Below are positions 17,431-26,917 of a DNA stretch of 64,000 bases, piece by piece. The stretch is from positions 124,001 to 188,000 of the forward strand of contig NZ_ACVP01000012.1 in assembly GCF_000175635.1 (NCBI RefSeq), given 5' to 3'. The notes under the pieces were generated by a model. The model saw only the letters and a list, made by a program, of their open reading frames with translations, was not told where the DNA came from and made no database searches. Both the position numbers and the translations under genes were made by a program. How positions within the stretch are numbered: the first letter of the stretch is position 1; each line of letters starts with the position of its first letter. The stretch is from Corynebacterium tuberculostearicum SK141. Its GTDB lineage: Bacteria; Actinomycetota; Actinomycetes; Mycobacteriales; Mycobacteriaceae.

Positions 17431-17909
17431 TAGGACTCCGGGAGGGTGCGGGACCAGTCCCCGGAGCGGCCGCCGGATTTCGCCACGATGCCGCAGCGGC
17501 GGATATACGCGGAGCGGTCCACGCCCTTGACCATGTCGATAATGGCGAGCGCGGAAACGTTCACGGCCGTCAGTGCCTCCATTTCCACGCCGGTGCGGTC
17601 GGCGGTGCGGACGGTGGCGGAGATGGACACGTGGTCGTCGGCAAGCGTGAGCTCCACTGCGCAGCCGTGCACGCCGATGGTGTGTGCCAAGGGAAGTAGC
17701 TCGGGGACCTTCTTGGCGGCCGAAATTCCAGCAATGCGGGCTACCGCGAGGACATCGCCCTTGGGTACGGTGCCATCGCGCAAAGCGGCCATGACCTCGG
17801 GGGAACAGGCTACCTCGCCCTCAGCGGTGGCGGTGCGCACGGTGGGCTGCTTCTCGGTGACGTCGACCATGTAGGCGGCGCCGTCAGAGTTCAGGTGGGT
17901 AAATTCCAT
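17430..17909 (-). CDS. moaC: cyclic pyranopterin monophosphate synthase
   Basis: The product is 159 aa, normal for MoaC. It converts the MoaA product to cyclic pyranopterin monophosphate, the second step of Moco synthesis. The N-terminal motif MVDVTEKQPTVRTATAEGEV and the central PLAHTIGVHGCAVEL and GVEMEALTAV stretches are diagnostic. It has a GGAG-type site after the moeA stop, 9 bp upstream, and overlaps mobA by one base. Confidence 0.93.
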   Translation of the reverse strand: MEFTHLNSDGAAYMVDVTEKQPTVRTATAEGEVACSPEVMAALRDGTVPKGDVLAVARIAGISAAKKVPELLPLAHTIGVHGCAVELTLADDHVSISATVRTADRTGVEMEALTAVNVSALAIIDMVKGVDRSAYIRRCGIVAKSGGRSGDWSRTLPES

Positions 17910-17918
17910 GGTTGCTCC

Positions 17919-19118
17919 TTAATACAGATAAACGGTGATGTCCTCGCCCATGGCCGGCGGCTCGGAGTCGATGAGGCAGAAGCCATTGGTGCCAGCCAGC
18001 GACACGATGCGGTGACTGCCGTGGGGCAGGTGCGAGATGATGGCGGGCGCTGCCTGAAAGTCTACGGTGACGGGAACAATGGTCGGCCGGCCGCGGGAGG
18101 CGGGAAGGGGCGAATCCACCCGGGCGCGCAGGTTGACCCGCTGGCGTGGCGCGGGGTGTCCAGACAGTGCGGCGATAAACGGCCGGGCATAAAGCTGGAA
18201 ATCGACGAAGGCTGCCACAGGGTTTCCGGGCAAGCACAGCACCGGGGTGTCATTCCACAGGGAGTAGCCCTGCGGGGCACCCGGGCGCTGGTCGACGTGC
18301 CCGAACCACGCGGAATCCGTGCGCCCGAGTACGGTGTGCACGACGTCGAAGGCGCCGGCTGATACGCCACCTGAGGTGATGATGAGGTCGTGGGAGGAGG
18401 AAAGTTCATCCAGCGCAGAGGCGAGGTCCGCAGGGGCATCGCCCACATGGAAGTGTGCGTCTGCACCTGCAAGGGCAGCGAGCATCGGGCCATTGGAATC
18501 CGGTAGTTGGCCGGGGACTAACTCCGTTGGGGAAGAGACGAGTTCTTCGCCGGAAGAAATGACCGCGATGCGCGGGCGCCGGTAGGCCGTAACGGTATAT
18601 ACGCCGGCGGAGGTGAGGGCGGCGATGACGGCGGCATCGATAAGCGTGCCGGCGGTGGCGACTGGCGCGCCGGGCTGGATGTCCTCGCCGGCGGGGCGGA
18701 TATGCGACTTGGTGGGGGCCTCGGAGATGGTGACCTCGTCCGGAAGTGCTACCGGGCCGGCCGGGGTGGTGGTGTTTTCCACGGGAACGACGAGCATTCC
18801 TGCGGTATCGGCCACAGGGGCACCGGTCATGATGCGAACGGCGTGGCCGGCGGGCACATCGATGGGAGCCGCGCCGGCCGGTACATCGCCGGCGACGGGG
18901 AGGGTCCACCGTGCGGAGGAGGAAAGATCCGCGGCATGGACGAGGAAGCCATCCATCGCCGAATTGGCATGGGGCGGCACGGGGAAGCGCGCGGTGGCGT
19001 CGGCAGCGAGGACGCGGCCGATGAGGGAGGCGTCGACGGGCGCGGACTCGGCCGGCGGCGTGGAAGCCAGCGCGAGTACGGCATCGAGGTGCGCGGAGAT
19101 GCTGCGGGGCGTGGACAT
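17919..19118 (-). CDS. moeA: molybdopterin molybdenumtransferase
   Basis: The product is 399 aa, full length for MoeA, which inserts molybdate into adenylylated molybdopterin. Visible family marks are VPPHANSAMDGF (about residue 50), AVRIMTGAPV, PRIAVISSGEELV and ITSGGVSAGAFD, followed by the LCLPGNPVAAFV motif and the C-terminal beta domain. I placed the start at the ATG of 19116-19118: a TAACCT box lies 7 nt upstream and overlaps the moaA stop, so it can be read as a leaderless message as well as from moaA. The open frame extends to 19403 but overlaps moaA. Confidence 0.93.
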   Translation of the reverse strand: MSTPRSISAHLDAVLALASTPPAESAPVDASLIGRVLAADATARFPVPPHANSAMDGFLVHAADLSSSARWTLPVAGDVPAGAAPIDVPAGHAVRIMTGAPVADTAGMLVVPVENTTTPAGPVALPDEVTISEAPTKSHIRPAGEDIQPGAPVATAGTLIDAAVIAALTSAGVYTVTAYRRPRIAVISSGEELVSSPTELVPGQLPDSNGPMLAALAGADAHFHVGDAPADLASALDELSSSHDLIITSGGVSAGAFDVVHTVLGRTDSAWFGHVDQRPGAPQGYSLWNDTPVLCLPGNPVAAFVDFQLYARPFIAALSGHPAPRQRVNLRARVDSPLPASRGRPTIVPVTVDFQAAPAIISHLPHGSHRIVSLAGTNGFCLIDSEPPAMGEDITVYLY

Positions 19119-19125
19119 AAGATTC

Positions 19126-19131
19126 AGGTTA
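19126..19131 (-). promoter_or_regulatory. -10 box of moeA (leaderless)
   Basis: On the minus strand TAACCT ends 7 nt before the moeA ATG and overlaps the moaA stop codon. Confidence 0.4.
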
Positions 19132-20241
19132 GCCGCCAATGGCGGACATCGGACGGTCTGGTTGGAGGAAGCCCTCGTCATCAATGCCATGACCGGGCTT
19201 TTTGGTCCACATTTCCCCGGCCCAAGCCTCCATGATGTCCTCATCGCTCGCGCCGGAGCGCAGCAGGTCTCGCAGCGGGGTTTCGGAATTGCCAAAGAGG
19301 CAATTGCGAATGGCGCCATCGGTAGTAAGGCGGGTGCGGTCGCAATCGCCGCAGAAGGGGTGGGTGACCGAGGCAATGATGCCCAGCGTGCCGCGCGTGC
19401 CATCCGGAGCCCTGACCTCCCACAGAGCGGCGGGGGCGGAACCGCGCGGTTCGCGTGCCGGGGCCATGGAAAAGTGGGTGCGCAGGCGGGTGAGGATGTC
19501 TTCGGCCGTCACCATGTCTTCGCGGCGCCACTGCTCGCGGGGGCCGAGCGGCATCTGCTCGATGAAGCGGAGCTGGGCGCCGTGGTGGACGGCATAGTCC
19601 GCCAGCGGAACGATGTCTTCTTCGTTGACTCCGGGCATGACCACGGCGTTGATCTTGATGGGATGCAGGCCCGCGGCATCCGCGGCGGCGATGGCCTGCA
19701 ATACGTGGTCGAGCCGGTCGCGGCGGGTGAGTGCGGCGTAGCGCTCGCGGTCGATGGTGTCGAGCGAGATATTGATGCGGTCGAGCCCGGCCGCGGCGAG
19801 GGCGTCGGCGCGCTTTTCTAGGCCAAGCCCGTTGGTGGTCAGCGCGGTGGATGGGGAGCGGCCCTGGTCGGTGCGCAGCTGTTTGGTCGCGGCAATAATT
19901 TTCTCCAGCGACTTGCGCAGCAGGGGCTCGCCGCCGGTAAAGCGCACTTGGCGGATGCCCAGCTTGCCGACGCCTATCCGGATCAGCCGGATGGTTTCCT
20001 CATCGCTCAAGGTTTGCTCAGTGGGCATCCACTCCAAGCCTTCGGCCGGCATGCAATAGGTGCAGCGCAGGTTGCAGCGATCCGTGAGCGAGACGCGCAG
20101 GTCGCGGGCCTGGCGTCCATAGCGATCCAGTAGGGCGTGCGTGCCATCAGCGGCCGGTGCAGGCAGATCCGCCGGCGGTTTCGCTCGGCCCACGGTAGGC
20201 AGGGGCAGGGAAACCACGGGCTGCTGGGAGGAAGAGGTCAT
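19129..20241 (-). CDS. moaA: GTP 3',8-cyclase
   Basis: The product is 370 aa. It is a radical-SAM enzyme that starts Moco synthesis from GTP. The N-terminal cluster motif is CNLRCTYC (about residue 50); the second cluster cysteines are in FCGDCDRTRL and RNCLF near residue 285. The chain ends in GG, the C-terminal tail needed for activity in MoaA. The ATG at 20239-20241 is chosen because TAGACT lies 7 nt upstream without a ribosome site; a TTG at 20277 also keeps the frame open. Confidence 0.94.
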   Translation of the reverse strand: MTSSSQQPVVSLPLPTVGRAKPPADLPAPAADGTHALLDRYGRQARDLRVSLTDRCNLRCTYCMPAEGLEWMPTEQTLSDEETIRLIRIGVGKLGIRQVRFTGGEPLLRKSLEKIIAATKQLRTDQGRSPSTALTTNGLGLEKRADALAAAGLDRINISLDTIDRERYAALTRRDRLDHVLQAIAAADAAGLHPIKINAVVMPGVNEEDIVPLADYAVHHGAQLRFIEQMPLGPREQWRREDMVTAEDILTRLRTHFSMAPAREPRGSAPAALWEVRAPDGTRGTLGIIASVTHPFCGDCDRTRLTTDGAIRNCLFGNSETPLRDLLRSGASDEDIMEAWAGEMWTKKPGHGIDDEGFLQPDRPMSAIGG

Positions 20242-20248
20242 TGGTGTC

Positions 20249-20254
20249 AGTCTA
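20249..20254 (-). promoter_or_regulatory. -10 box of moaA (leaderless)
   Basis: TAGACT on the minus strand lies 7 nt before the moaA ATG, with no ribosome site between. Confidence 0.5.
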
Positions 20255-20307
20255 AGAGAGGGGACGAGGTACACCAAGCTGCAACGGCGACTGACGCGAA
20301 TTTATTC

Positions 20308-22089
20308 CTAGTTTTCCCGGCTTAAATCGGCGGCGTTGGTGGCATCGAGGCGCTGGGATTCGCCTGGGCCCTTGAGCCGGATGATGTTGTACTCGCCTTC
20401 TGCCAGGTGGGCGCGCAAATCTTTCTTATCGAACTTGCCCACGGAGGTCTTATCGATGGACTTTACAAAGGTCCAATACTCCGGCAGCATCCAGCTCGGC
20501 AGTTCCTTGCGCATGCTGGCGCGCAGGCGCTCTGCGGTTTCGATGGTGGGCGAGGCGCCCTCGGCCAATACTGTGACGGCGAGTGGGCGCTCGACCCATT
20601 GCTTATCGGGGTAGCCAATCACGGCGGCCTCCACGACAAGCTCGTCAGACATGATGAGGTTTTCTAGCTGCACGGAATAGATCCATTCGCCGCCGGAGCG
20701 AATGACATCGCGGGCGCGGTCCTCCACGGTAAGGAAGCCGTCCTTGGTAACAGAGCCGACGTCGCCAGTGCGCAGCCAGCCATCGGCGGTGAACTTATCC
20801 TCCGCGGCCTCGACTTGCTTGCCGCGGAATTCGGAGGCGATTTCGCCCGGCTCAGCGGTGGGCGAGTGGTAGTAGGAACCGGTGACCAGGTTGCCGCGCA
20901 CCTGCAGCTCGCCGGCATTGCGGTCGGTGCGAGCGACGACTTGCCCGTCGTTGACCACGCGGTATTCCAGTGAGGCGGGGATGCGGCCTTGGGATACGCG
21001 GTAGGCCCAGCGGGTATCGCCGGAGGCGCCCTGGGGCGGGCGGGCAACGCTGCCTACGGTGGAGGTTTCCACCATGCCCCACACGTGGACCACATCGACG
21101 CCGTAGCGCTCCTCCCACATCTTGATCAGCGTCGGCGGGACGGGGGAGCCGCCGGCGTAGATCTCGGTGAGCGTCATGCGCTCTGGTGGATGGTGCATGT
21201 AGTGGACAAAGAGCTGGATCCAGATGGTGGGCACACCGTGTGCCACGCGCGGAGAGGTAGCGGCGATGGCCTTGGCTAGGGTGGGGGCGGACACGTCGGC
21301 GTCGGGAAGCACCAGCGGGGTGCCCGTCATGAAGCAGGTGAAGGGAACGCCCCAGCTGAGCACGTGGCAGATAGGAATGCAGCACAGGAAGGTCTCGCCG
21401 TGGGTAATGCACAGCGAGTCCGAGGAACGCAGCTGCATGGCCTCCAGGTAGAGGGACCGGTGCGAATACAGCACTCCCTTGGGAGCGCCCGTGGTGCCCG
21501 TGGAATAGCACAGCGCCGCGGCCGTGCGCTCATCTAGTTCGGGCCAGTCATAGACGGTTGAGCGGCCGTCGATAAGAGCCTCATAGGAATACACCTCAAC
21601 CCCGCGGGGGAAAAGGTGAGCAAACTGCTGCGCTGGTTGGGCCCCGGTGATGATGACGCTTCCCACCGAGTCGGTGCCCACGAGCACCTTGCCCAGCTGC
21701 TGCGCCAGGCGCGGATCGCAGACGATGGCGGAGATTTCCGCATGGTTAATAATGTGGCGAATCTGGTCATTCATCAGCTGTTTATTCAGCGGGGCAAAAA
21801 TCGCGCCCTTGCAGGCGGTGCCGAACATTACCTCCAAGTGCTCGGCGCAATTCCACATAAAGCTGCCCACGCGCTCATCGCTAGTGATACCCAATTCATC
21901 GTGAATGGCGTGGGCGAACGCGGCGGCGCGGGCAGCGATATCGCGGAAGGTAACTTCCTCGGCCGGATCGAATTCCGAGCCGGTGCCCTCACCGTGCCAG
22001 GTGGTAACCGTGGTGTCCCCGTGTACTGAGGCACCGTATTCCAAAATGCGGGTCAGGGAGAGGGGGATATCCATCATCGTGGAAAGCAT
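20308..22089 (-). CDS. acyl-CoA synthetase (AMP-forming, fatty acid-CoA ligase)
   Basis: The product is 593 aa. It is an ANL-superfamily ligase with the P-loop YSTGTTGAPKGVLYSHRS (about residue 200), the WGMVET motif (about 340) and the hinge/core motif WLRTGDVGSV followed by DVIRSGGEW. The C-terminal catalytic lysine region is KTSVGKFDKKDLR. It should activate medium- to long-chain fatty acids as CoA thioesters. A gene of this kind sits between the Moco genes and rho in C. glutamicum too. The start at 22089 is supported by a TACAGT box 6 nt upstream; alternative ATGs lie at residues 5 and 6. Chain-length preference is unknown. Confidence 0.88.
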   Translation of the reverse strand: MLSTMMDIPLSLTRILEYGASVHGDTTVTTWHGEGTGSEFDPAEEVTFRDIAARAAAFAHAIHDELGITSDERVGSFMWNCAEHLEVMFGTACKGAIFAPLNKQLMNDQIRHIINHAEISAIVCDPRLAQQLGKVLVGTDSVGSVIITGAQPAQQFAHLFPRGVEVYSYEALIDGRSTVYDWPELDERTAAALCYSTGTTGAPKGVLYSHRSLYLEAMQLRSSDSLCITHGETFLCCIPICHVLSWGVPFTCFMTGTPLVLPDADVSAPTLAKAIAATSPRVAHGVPTIWIQLFVHYMHHPPERMTLTEIYAGGSPVPPTLIKMWEERYGVDVVHVWGMVETSTVGSVARPPQGASGDTRWAYRVSQGRIPASLEYRVVNDGQVVARTDRNAGELQVRGNLVTGSYYHSPTAEPGEIASEFRGKQVEAAEDKFTADGWLRTGDVGSVTKDGFLTVEDRARDVIRSGGEWIYSVQLENLIMSDELVVEAAVIGYPDKQWVERPLAVTVLAEGASPTIETAERLRASMRKELPSWMLPEYWTFVKSIDKTSVGKFDKKDLRAHLAEGEYNIIRLKGPGESQRLDATNAADLSREN

Positions 22090-22095
22090 GCCTCT

Positions 22096-22101
22096 ACTGT
22101 A
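22096..22101 (-). promoter_or_regulatory. -10 box of the acyl-CoA synthetase gene (leaderless)
   Basis: TACAGT on the minus strand lies 6 nt before the ATG at 22089. Confidence 0.45.
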
Positions 22102-22444
22102 GCGGTGTCATGGTGCGGGCGTTGCGCCCTATGCGTTATACTTGTTCGCGACTGGTAGGAAACCGGAAAGTTTTAGCTCCCCTTTCCTATGCATTCGGGC
22201 CCAGAGAAGTATTTTTGCCCGCAGTCGTTTCTTGATTTCTTCCGGTTCGCGCACTCGTTGTGCGAAGTCTCCTCGAGGACACGGAAGAGGCCTCATACTT
22301 ATTGCCCGGCAGGACGCGCATGCGCCTTGGCACGAGGGCGAGAAGTCCTAGAAAAATACACATTGGCTTCCAGTGCAACGCCGCGAGCATAGGCTGCGGC
22401 GGCTCCCGCATAATCGGACCTGGTCAAGCAACGAAAGGATATCC
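22102..22444 (+). promoter_or_regulatory. rho promoter and long 5' leader
   Basis: TATACT at 22137-22142 is the best -10 box, which would give a leader of about 295 nt before rho. The leader contains short imperfect hairpins (such as TTCGCGCAC with GTGCGAA around 22245-22265) and a GTG-started 62-codon frame (22260-22448) whose TGA overlaps the rho GTG. No known riboswitch is recognised; autoregulation of rho through its leader is plausible by analogy. Confidence 0.4.
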
Positions 22445-24292
22445 GTGAGCGAAACGGACAACACCGCAGCACAGGATCTTGCATCCCTGAAGCTGCCGGA
22501 ATTGCGCAAAATGGCCGCAGAGCGCGGCCTACGTGGTGTCTCTGCCCTGCGCAAGGGGGATCTCATCACCGCCATCAAGACCGGACAGGTTCCGCCTAAG
22601 GCGAAGGCCAAGGTGGAAAAAGCCGCTCAGGTAGAAAAGGCGGAAAAGGCAGAGAAGCCTGAGAAGGCAGATAAGCCGCGCAATAAGGCGCAGGATGAAG
22701 CGCCGCACAAGGCGGAAAAGCAGGAAGAATCCAGCGAGAAGAAGGATAATCGCCAGCAGGGCTCTGGTGAGGAGCAGCGCTATGAGTCGCGCTCCCAGGC
22801 CCGCCGCGCTCGCCGCAACCGCGCCCGCCGCCAAGAGCGTCAGGAGCGCCAAGAACGGCAAGAGCGCGAGGAGCGCAACCGCAACGAGGAGCAGGGCGGC
22901 ACTAAGGACAGCCGCGACAAAAACTCCCAGGACGGCTCCGATAGTCAGGGCGAGAAGAATGACCGCGGCGATAATAAGCAGCGCGGCAACCGCCATGAGG
23001 ACAACAATAACCACGAGCGCGGCAACCGCCGTGGGCGCCGCAACCGCCGCAACCGCCGCGGCCGCGGAAATAACAATGACAATAACGGCGGCAACGATTT
23101 GCAGGTCCGCGAGGGCGATGAGCTGCAAGCCGTCGGCGGCATCTTGGACGTCGTAGACAATAATGTCGCCTTCCTGCGCACCACGGGCTACCGTGCCGCG
23201 GCTTCCGACGTCTTTGTGAACAACGGCATCGTCCGCCGCCTGGGCTTGCGCTCTGGTGACGCTATCACCGGCCAGGTCAAGGTCTCCGGCCCGACGCATA
23301 CGCACGGCAATGGCCGCAACCGCCGCAAGTACAACCAGCTGGTACAGGTCGATACCGTCAACGGCATCGATCCGGAAGGCGCAAAGCAGCGCCCGCACTT
23401 TAATAAGCTCACCCCGCTGTACCCGAATAAGCGCTTGCGTTTGGAAACGGATCCGAAGATCCTCACCACCCGCGTCATTGACCTCATCATGCCGATTGGT
23501 AAGGGCCAGCGCGCGCTTATTGTCTCCCCGCCAAAGGCCGGTAAGACGACGATTCTGCAGAATATCGCCAACGCGATTTCTACCAATAACCCGGAGTGCT
23601 ACCTCATGGTCGTCCTCGTAGACGAGCGCCCTGAGGAAGTTACGGACATGCAGCGTTCCGTCAACGGTGAGGTTATTGCTTCCACCTTTGACCGTCCGCC
23701 ATCAGAGCACACCTCCGTGGCGGAGCTGGCTATCGAGCGCGCCAAGCGCCTGGTGGAGCAGGGCAAGGACGTCGTGGTCCTGCTGGATTCCATTACCCGC
23801 CTGGGCCGCGCTTATAACAATTCTTCCCCGGCTTCTGGCCGCATTCTCTCCGGCGGTGTGGACTCCAATGCGCTCTACCCACCAAAGCGCTTCCTGGGTG
23901 CCGCCCGCAATATCGAAGAGGGTGGTTCGCTGACGATTATCGCCACCGCCATGGTGGAGACCGGCTCTACCGGCGATACCGTCATCTTCGAGGAATTCAA
24001 GGGCACGGGCAACGCCGAACTGAAGCTGGACCGTGGCATCTCTGAGCGCCGCGTCTTCCCGGCCGTGGACGTCAACCCGTCCGGTACTCGTAAGGACGAG
24101 CTGCTGCTCGTTCCAGAGGAAGCACGCATCATGACCAAGCTGCGTCGCATCCTCTCCGCCCTAGACTCCCACCAGGCCATTGACCTGCTCATTAAGCAGC
24201 TGAAGAAGACCCGCTCCAATGGCGAGTTCTTGATGCAGGTGGCCTCCTCGGCCCCGATGGCTGCGGATAAGGATGAAGAAGATTATGTCTAA
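22445..24292 (+). CDS. rho: transcription termination factor Rho
   Basis: The product is 615 aa from GTG 22445, which follows the ribosome site GAAAGGA. Residues about 8-50 are the Rho N-terminal helical domain ([24 protein letters not shown]). Residues about 55-215 form a long, highly charged Lys/Glu then Arg/Asn/Gly-rich insert typical of actinobacterial Rho. The RNA-binding OB fold follows, then the hexameric ATPase with Walker A PPKAGKTT (about 361), [10 protein letters not shown] and the Q/R-loop region. It ends transcription in Rho-dependent fashion. Its stop overlaps prfA by 8 bp. Confidence 0.96.
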   Translation: MSETDNTAAQDLASLKLPELRKMAAERGLRGVSALRKGDLITAIKTGQVPPKAKAKVEKAAQVEKAEKAEKPEKADKPRNKAQDEAPHKAEKQEESSEKKDNRQQGSGEEQRYESRSQARRARRNRARRQERQERQERQEREERNRNEEQGGTKDSRDKNSQDGSDSQGEKNDRGDNKQRGNRHEDNNNHERGNRRGRRNRRNRRGRGNNNDNNGGNDLQVREGDELQAVGGILDVVDNNVAFLRTTGYRAAASDVFVNNGIVRRLGLRSGDAITGQVKVSGPTHTHGNGRNRRKYNQLVQVDTVNGIDPEGAKQRPHFNKLTPLYPNKRLRLETDPKILTTRVIDLIMPIGKGQRALIVSPPKAGKTTILQNIANAISTNNPECYLMVVLVDERPEEVTDMQRSVNGEVIASTFDRPPSEHTSVAELAIERAKRLVEQGKDVVVLLDSITRLGRAYNNSSPASGRILSGGVDSNALYPPKRFLGAARNIEEGGSLTIIATAMVETGSTGDTVIFEEFKGTGNAELKLDRGISERRVFPAVDVNPSGTRKDELLLVPEEARIMTKLRRILSALDSHQAIDLLIKQLKKTRSNGEFLMQVASSAPMAADKDEEDYV

Positions 24293-25361
24293 TCAGGTTT
24301 CGCTCGTTGATGACATCGTGTCCGAGTACCAGGGCATTGAGATGCAGATGGCCGATCCGGAAGTAGCCGGCGACCAGAAGCAATTCCGCAAGCTCTCCAA
24401 GCGCTACGCGGAGCTGCGCCCCATCATCATGGTCAATGATGAGCTCACCCAGGCACGCGAGGATCTCGCTGATGCCAAGGAGATGGCCTATGAGGACCAT
24501 GACTTCCAGGAAGAAGCGGACCGGCTAGAAAAGTCCGTGGAGAACTTGGAAGAAAAGCTCGCTGACCTGCTCGCGCCGCGCGATGAGCAGGATTCCGAGG
24601 ACATCATTATGGAAATCAAGGCCGGCGCGGGCGGCGAAGAAGCGGCCCTCTTTGCCGGCGACTTGGCCCGCATGTACGAGCGTTATGCGGACAAGACGGG
24701 CTTTAATTGGGAGGTCTTGGGCCTCAATGAGTCCGATTTGGGCGGTGTGAAGGATATGACCATTTCCTTCCGCTCCAAGTCCCCGTCGCGCGATGGTGCC
24801 TGGTCCGTATTCAAGTTTGAGGGCGGCGTGCACCGCGTGCAGCGCGTTCCGGTAACCGAGTCCCAGGGCCGCATTCAGACCTCTGCCGCCGGCGTGCTGG
24901 TCTACCCGGAGCCGGAAGAGGTCGAGTCCGTCAATATCGATGACAAGGATATTCGCGTCGACGTCTACCGTTCTTCTGGTAAGGGCGGTCAGGGCGTGAA
25001 CACCACTGACTCCGCGGTGCGTATTACCCACCTGCCGACCGGGCTTATCGTGACCTGTCAGAAGGAGCGTTCCCAGATCCAGAATAAGGCGCGTGCGCTG
25101 CAGGTTCTGCAGGCCCGCCTGGATCAGATGGAGCGCGAGGCCCGCGAGGCTGAGGCCGGCGAGCAGCGCGCCTCTCAGGTGCGCACCATGGACCGTTCCG
25201 AGCGCATCCGCACCTATAACTGGCCGGAAAACCGCATCACGGATCACCGCATTGGTTACAAGGCCAATAACCTGGACTCCGTGTTGAACGGTGACATGAA
25301 TGACCTTATTAAGGCCCTGCAGGACCAAGAGCGCGCTGAGCGCCTCGAGGCCGAGGGGTAA
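24285..25361 (+). CDS. prfA: peptide chain release factor 1
   Basis: The product is 358 aa. The codon-recognition motif PVT (in [11 protein letters not shown], near residue 190) reads UAA/UAG, and [10 protein letters not shown] carries the GGQ loop that triggers peptidyl-tRNA hydrolysis. The ATG at 24285 lies inside the last codons of rho (8-bp overlap), so translation of the two is coupled; another in-frame ATG at 24273 is less likely. prmC, whose product methylates the GGQ glutamine, follows after 6 bp. Confidence 0.95.
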   Translation: MSNQVSLVDDIVSEYQGIEMQMADPEVAGDQKQFRKLSKRYAELRPIIMVNDELTQAREDLADAKEMAYEDHDFQEEADRLEKSVENLEEKLADLLAPRDEQDSEDIIMEIKAGAGGEEAALFAGDLARMYERYADKTGFNWEVLGLNESDLGGVKDMTISFRSKSPSRDGAWSVFKFEGGVHRVQRVPVTESQGRIQTSAAGVLVYPEPEEVESVNIDDKDIRVDVYRSSGKGGQGVNTTDSAVRITHLPTGLIVTCQKERSQIQNKARALQVLQARLDQMEREAREAEAGEQRASQVRTMDRSERIRTYNWPENRITDHRIGYKANNLDSVLNGDMNDLIKALQDQERAERLEAEG

Positions 25362-25367
25362 ACCAGC

Positions 25368-26204
25368 GTGGAGAACACGTATGGACAGGCGCTGCGCCGC
25401 GGGGTGCAGCGCCTTCGTGCTGCCGGGGTGGCCAGCCCTGAGTGGGATGCACGCATCATGGCCGCGCACCTCATCCACTGCGGCCACATGGATATCCCTC
25501 TCGATCAATCTCCTATGCCCGGCTTCGACGTGGCCTTTGATGCACTGCTGCGCCGCCGGGAGGCCCGCGAGCCTTTGCAGTACGTACTAGGCAGCGCCTG
25601 GTTCGGCCCGCTGGAGCTCAAGGTGGGCCCGGGCGTATTTATCCCGCGGCCGGAAACCGAGGTTATGGCGGACTGGGCGGTGCACAATGCCGAAGGCCCG
25701 CGGCTGGTTGATTTGTGCACCGGCACGGGCGCGTTGGCGCTCTACCTGGCCCACTATCTGCCTGAAGCGCAGGTGAGGGCAGTCGAGCTTGCCGACGCCG
25801 CCTTGGCCTACACTCAAACCAATACCCGTAACACCGGGGTAGAGGTCATCCAGGCCGACGCCACGGCCGGCGACACCTTGGCAGACTGGAATGGGACCGT
25901 GGATCTCCTCGTGACTAATCCGCCCTACGTGCCGGAGACCCCGGATCTTGAACCGGAGGTATATCACGACCCGCATAACGCGGTCTTCGCCGGGGCGGAT
26001 GGGATGGGGGTCATCACCGGCCTTATTCCGACCATTGCGCGCCTCGTGCGCCCAGGCGGCAAGGTGGCCATCGAACACGATGATTCCACGAGCGAGGCCG
26101 TACAAGCCGCATTGGCCCGACACGGCGGCTTTAAACAGATCGCACCGCTGCAAGACCTGACGGGAACGCCCCGGTTTGTCACTGCGGTGCGCGGGGTAGA
26201 CTAA
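25368..26204 (+). CDS. prmC: release factor glutamine methyltransferase
   Basis: The product is 278 aa, starting at GTG 25368 with a GAGGGG ribosome site. It has the SAM-binding motif DLCTGTGALALYL (about residue 115) and the amino-methyltransferase motif NPPYVPE (about 184). It modifies the glutamine of the GGQ loop in RF1 and RF2. The position right after prfA is conserved in many bacteria. Confidence 0.95.
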   Translation: MENTYGQALRRGVQRLRAAGVASPEWDARIMAAHLIHCGHMDIPLDQSPMPGFDVAFDALLRRREAREPLQYVLGSAWFGPLELKVGPGVFIPRPETEVMADWAVHNAEGPRLVDLCTGTGALALYLAHYLPEAQVRAVELADAALAYTQTNTRNTGVEVIQADATAGDTLADWNGTVDLLVTNPPYVPETPDLEPEVYHDPHNAVFAGADGMGVITGLIPTIARLVRPGGKVAIEHDDSTSEAVQAALARHGGFKQIAPLQDLTGTPRFVTAVRGVD

Positions 26205-26235
26205 GACACTATTAAGGGCAAGAAGGGGAAAGATT

Positions 26236-26904
26236 ATGCAAGGAAAGATTTTTAACTGCGCCGATGATGCCGAGCGCGAAGAGGGCATGAACATTGCCGT
26301 CAAGGCTGCGCAATCCGGTCGCCTTGTGGTCATGCCCACCGATACGCTCTATGGCCTCGGCTGCGATGCCTTTGATAATGATGCCGTAGCCAACCTCCTG
26401 GCCACCAAGCAGCGTGGCCCGGATATGCCGGTGCCGGTTTTGGTGGGTTCCTGGGATACCGTTCGCGGTCTGGTCGCTTCCTATACGGATACCGCGCGTG
26501 ACTTGGTGGAGGCCTTCTGGCCCGGTGGCCTGTCCATCGTCGTCCCGCAAGCGCCGTCCCTGCCGTGGAACCTCGGCGATACCCGTGGCACCGTGATGCT
26601 GCGCATGCCGTTGCATCCCATCGCCATCGAGTTGCTGCGCGAGGTTGGCCCCATGGCTGTCTCCTCCGCCAATATTTCTGGCCACCAGCCACCAACCACG
26701 GCGCTTATGGCCAAGCAGCAGCTAGGTAAAGCCGTGACGGTTTACTTGGATGGGGGAGAGACGGCCGTCGGCAAGCCCTCGACGATCATTGATCTCTCTG
26801 GCGAGCGCCCGTATCTGCTGCGAGAAGGGGCACTTTCGGCCGAGGAAATCGGCGAGGTCATTGGCGTCGACGCGCAGACCCTGCGTACCCGCCCACAGGC
26901 TTAA
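26236..26904 (+). CDS. tsaC: L-threonylcarbamoyladenylate synthase (Sua5/YrdC)
   Basis: The product is 222 aa, a stand-alone YrdC domain without the Sua5 C-terminal extension. It makes threonylcarbamoyl-AMP from threonine, bicarbonate and ATP for the t6A37 tRNA modification. Family marks are PTDTLYGLGCDAFD near residue 35, KQRGPDMPVPVL, and SSANISGHQPPT. It has a good GGGGAAAG ribosome site and follows prmC by 31 bp, inside the prfA-to-wecA run. Confidence 0.92.
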   Translation: MQGKIFNCADDAEREEGMNIAVKAAQSGRLVVMPTDTLYGLGCDAFDNDAVANLLATKQRGPDMPVPVLVGSWDTVRGLVASYTDTARDLVEAFWPGGLSIVVPQAPSLPWNLGDTRGTVMLRMPLHPIAIELLREVGPMAVSSANISGHQPPTTALMAKQQLGKAVTVYLDGGETAVGKPSTIIDLSGERPYLLREGALSAEEIGEVIGVDAQTLRTRPQA

Positions 26905-26917
26905 GGGAGGAATGCGC

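Noticed and set aside
22529-23398. Very hydrophobic 289-codon minus-strand frame in the rho insert
   Set aside because: It is the reverse complement of the Arg/Lys/Glu-rich Rho region, which naturally reads as Leu/Ala/Val-rich; not a membrane protein.
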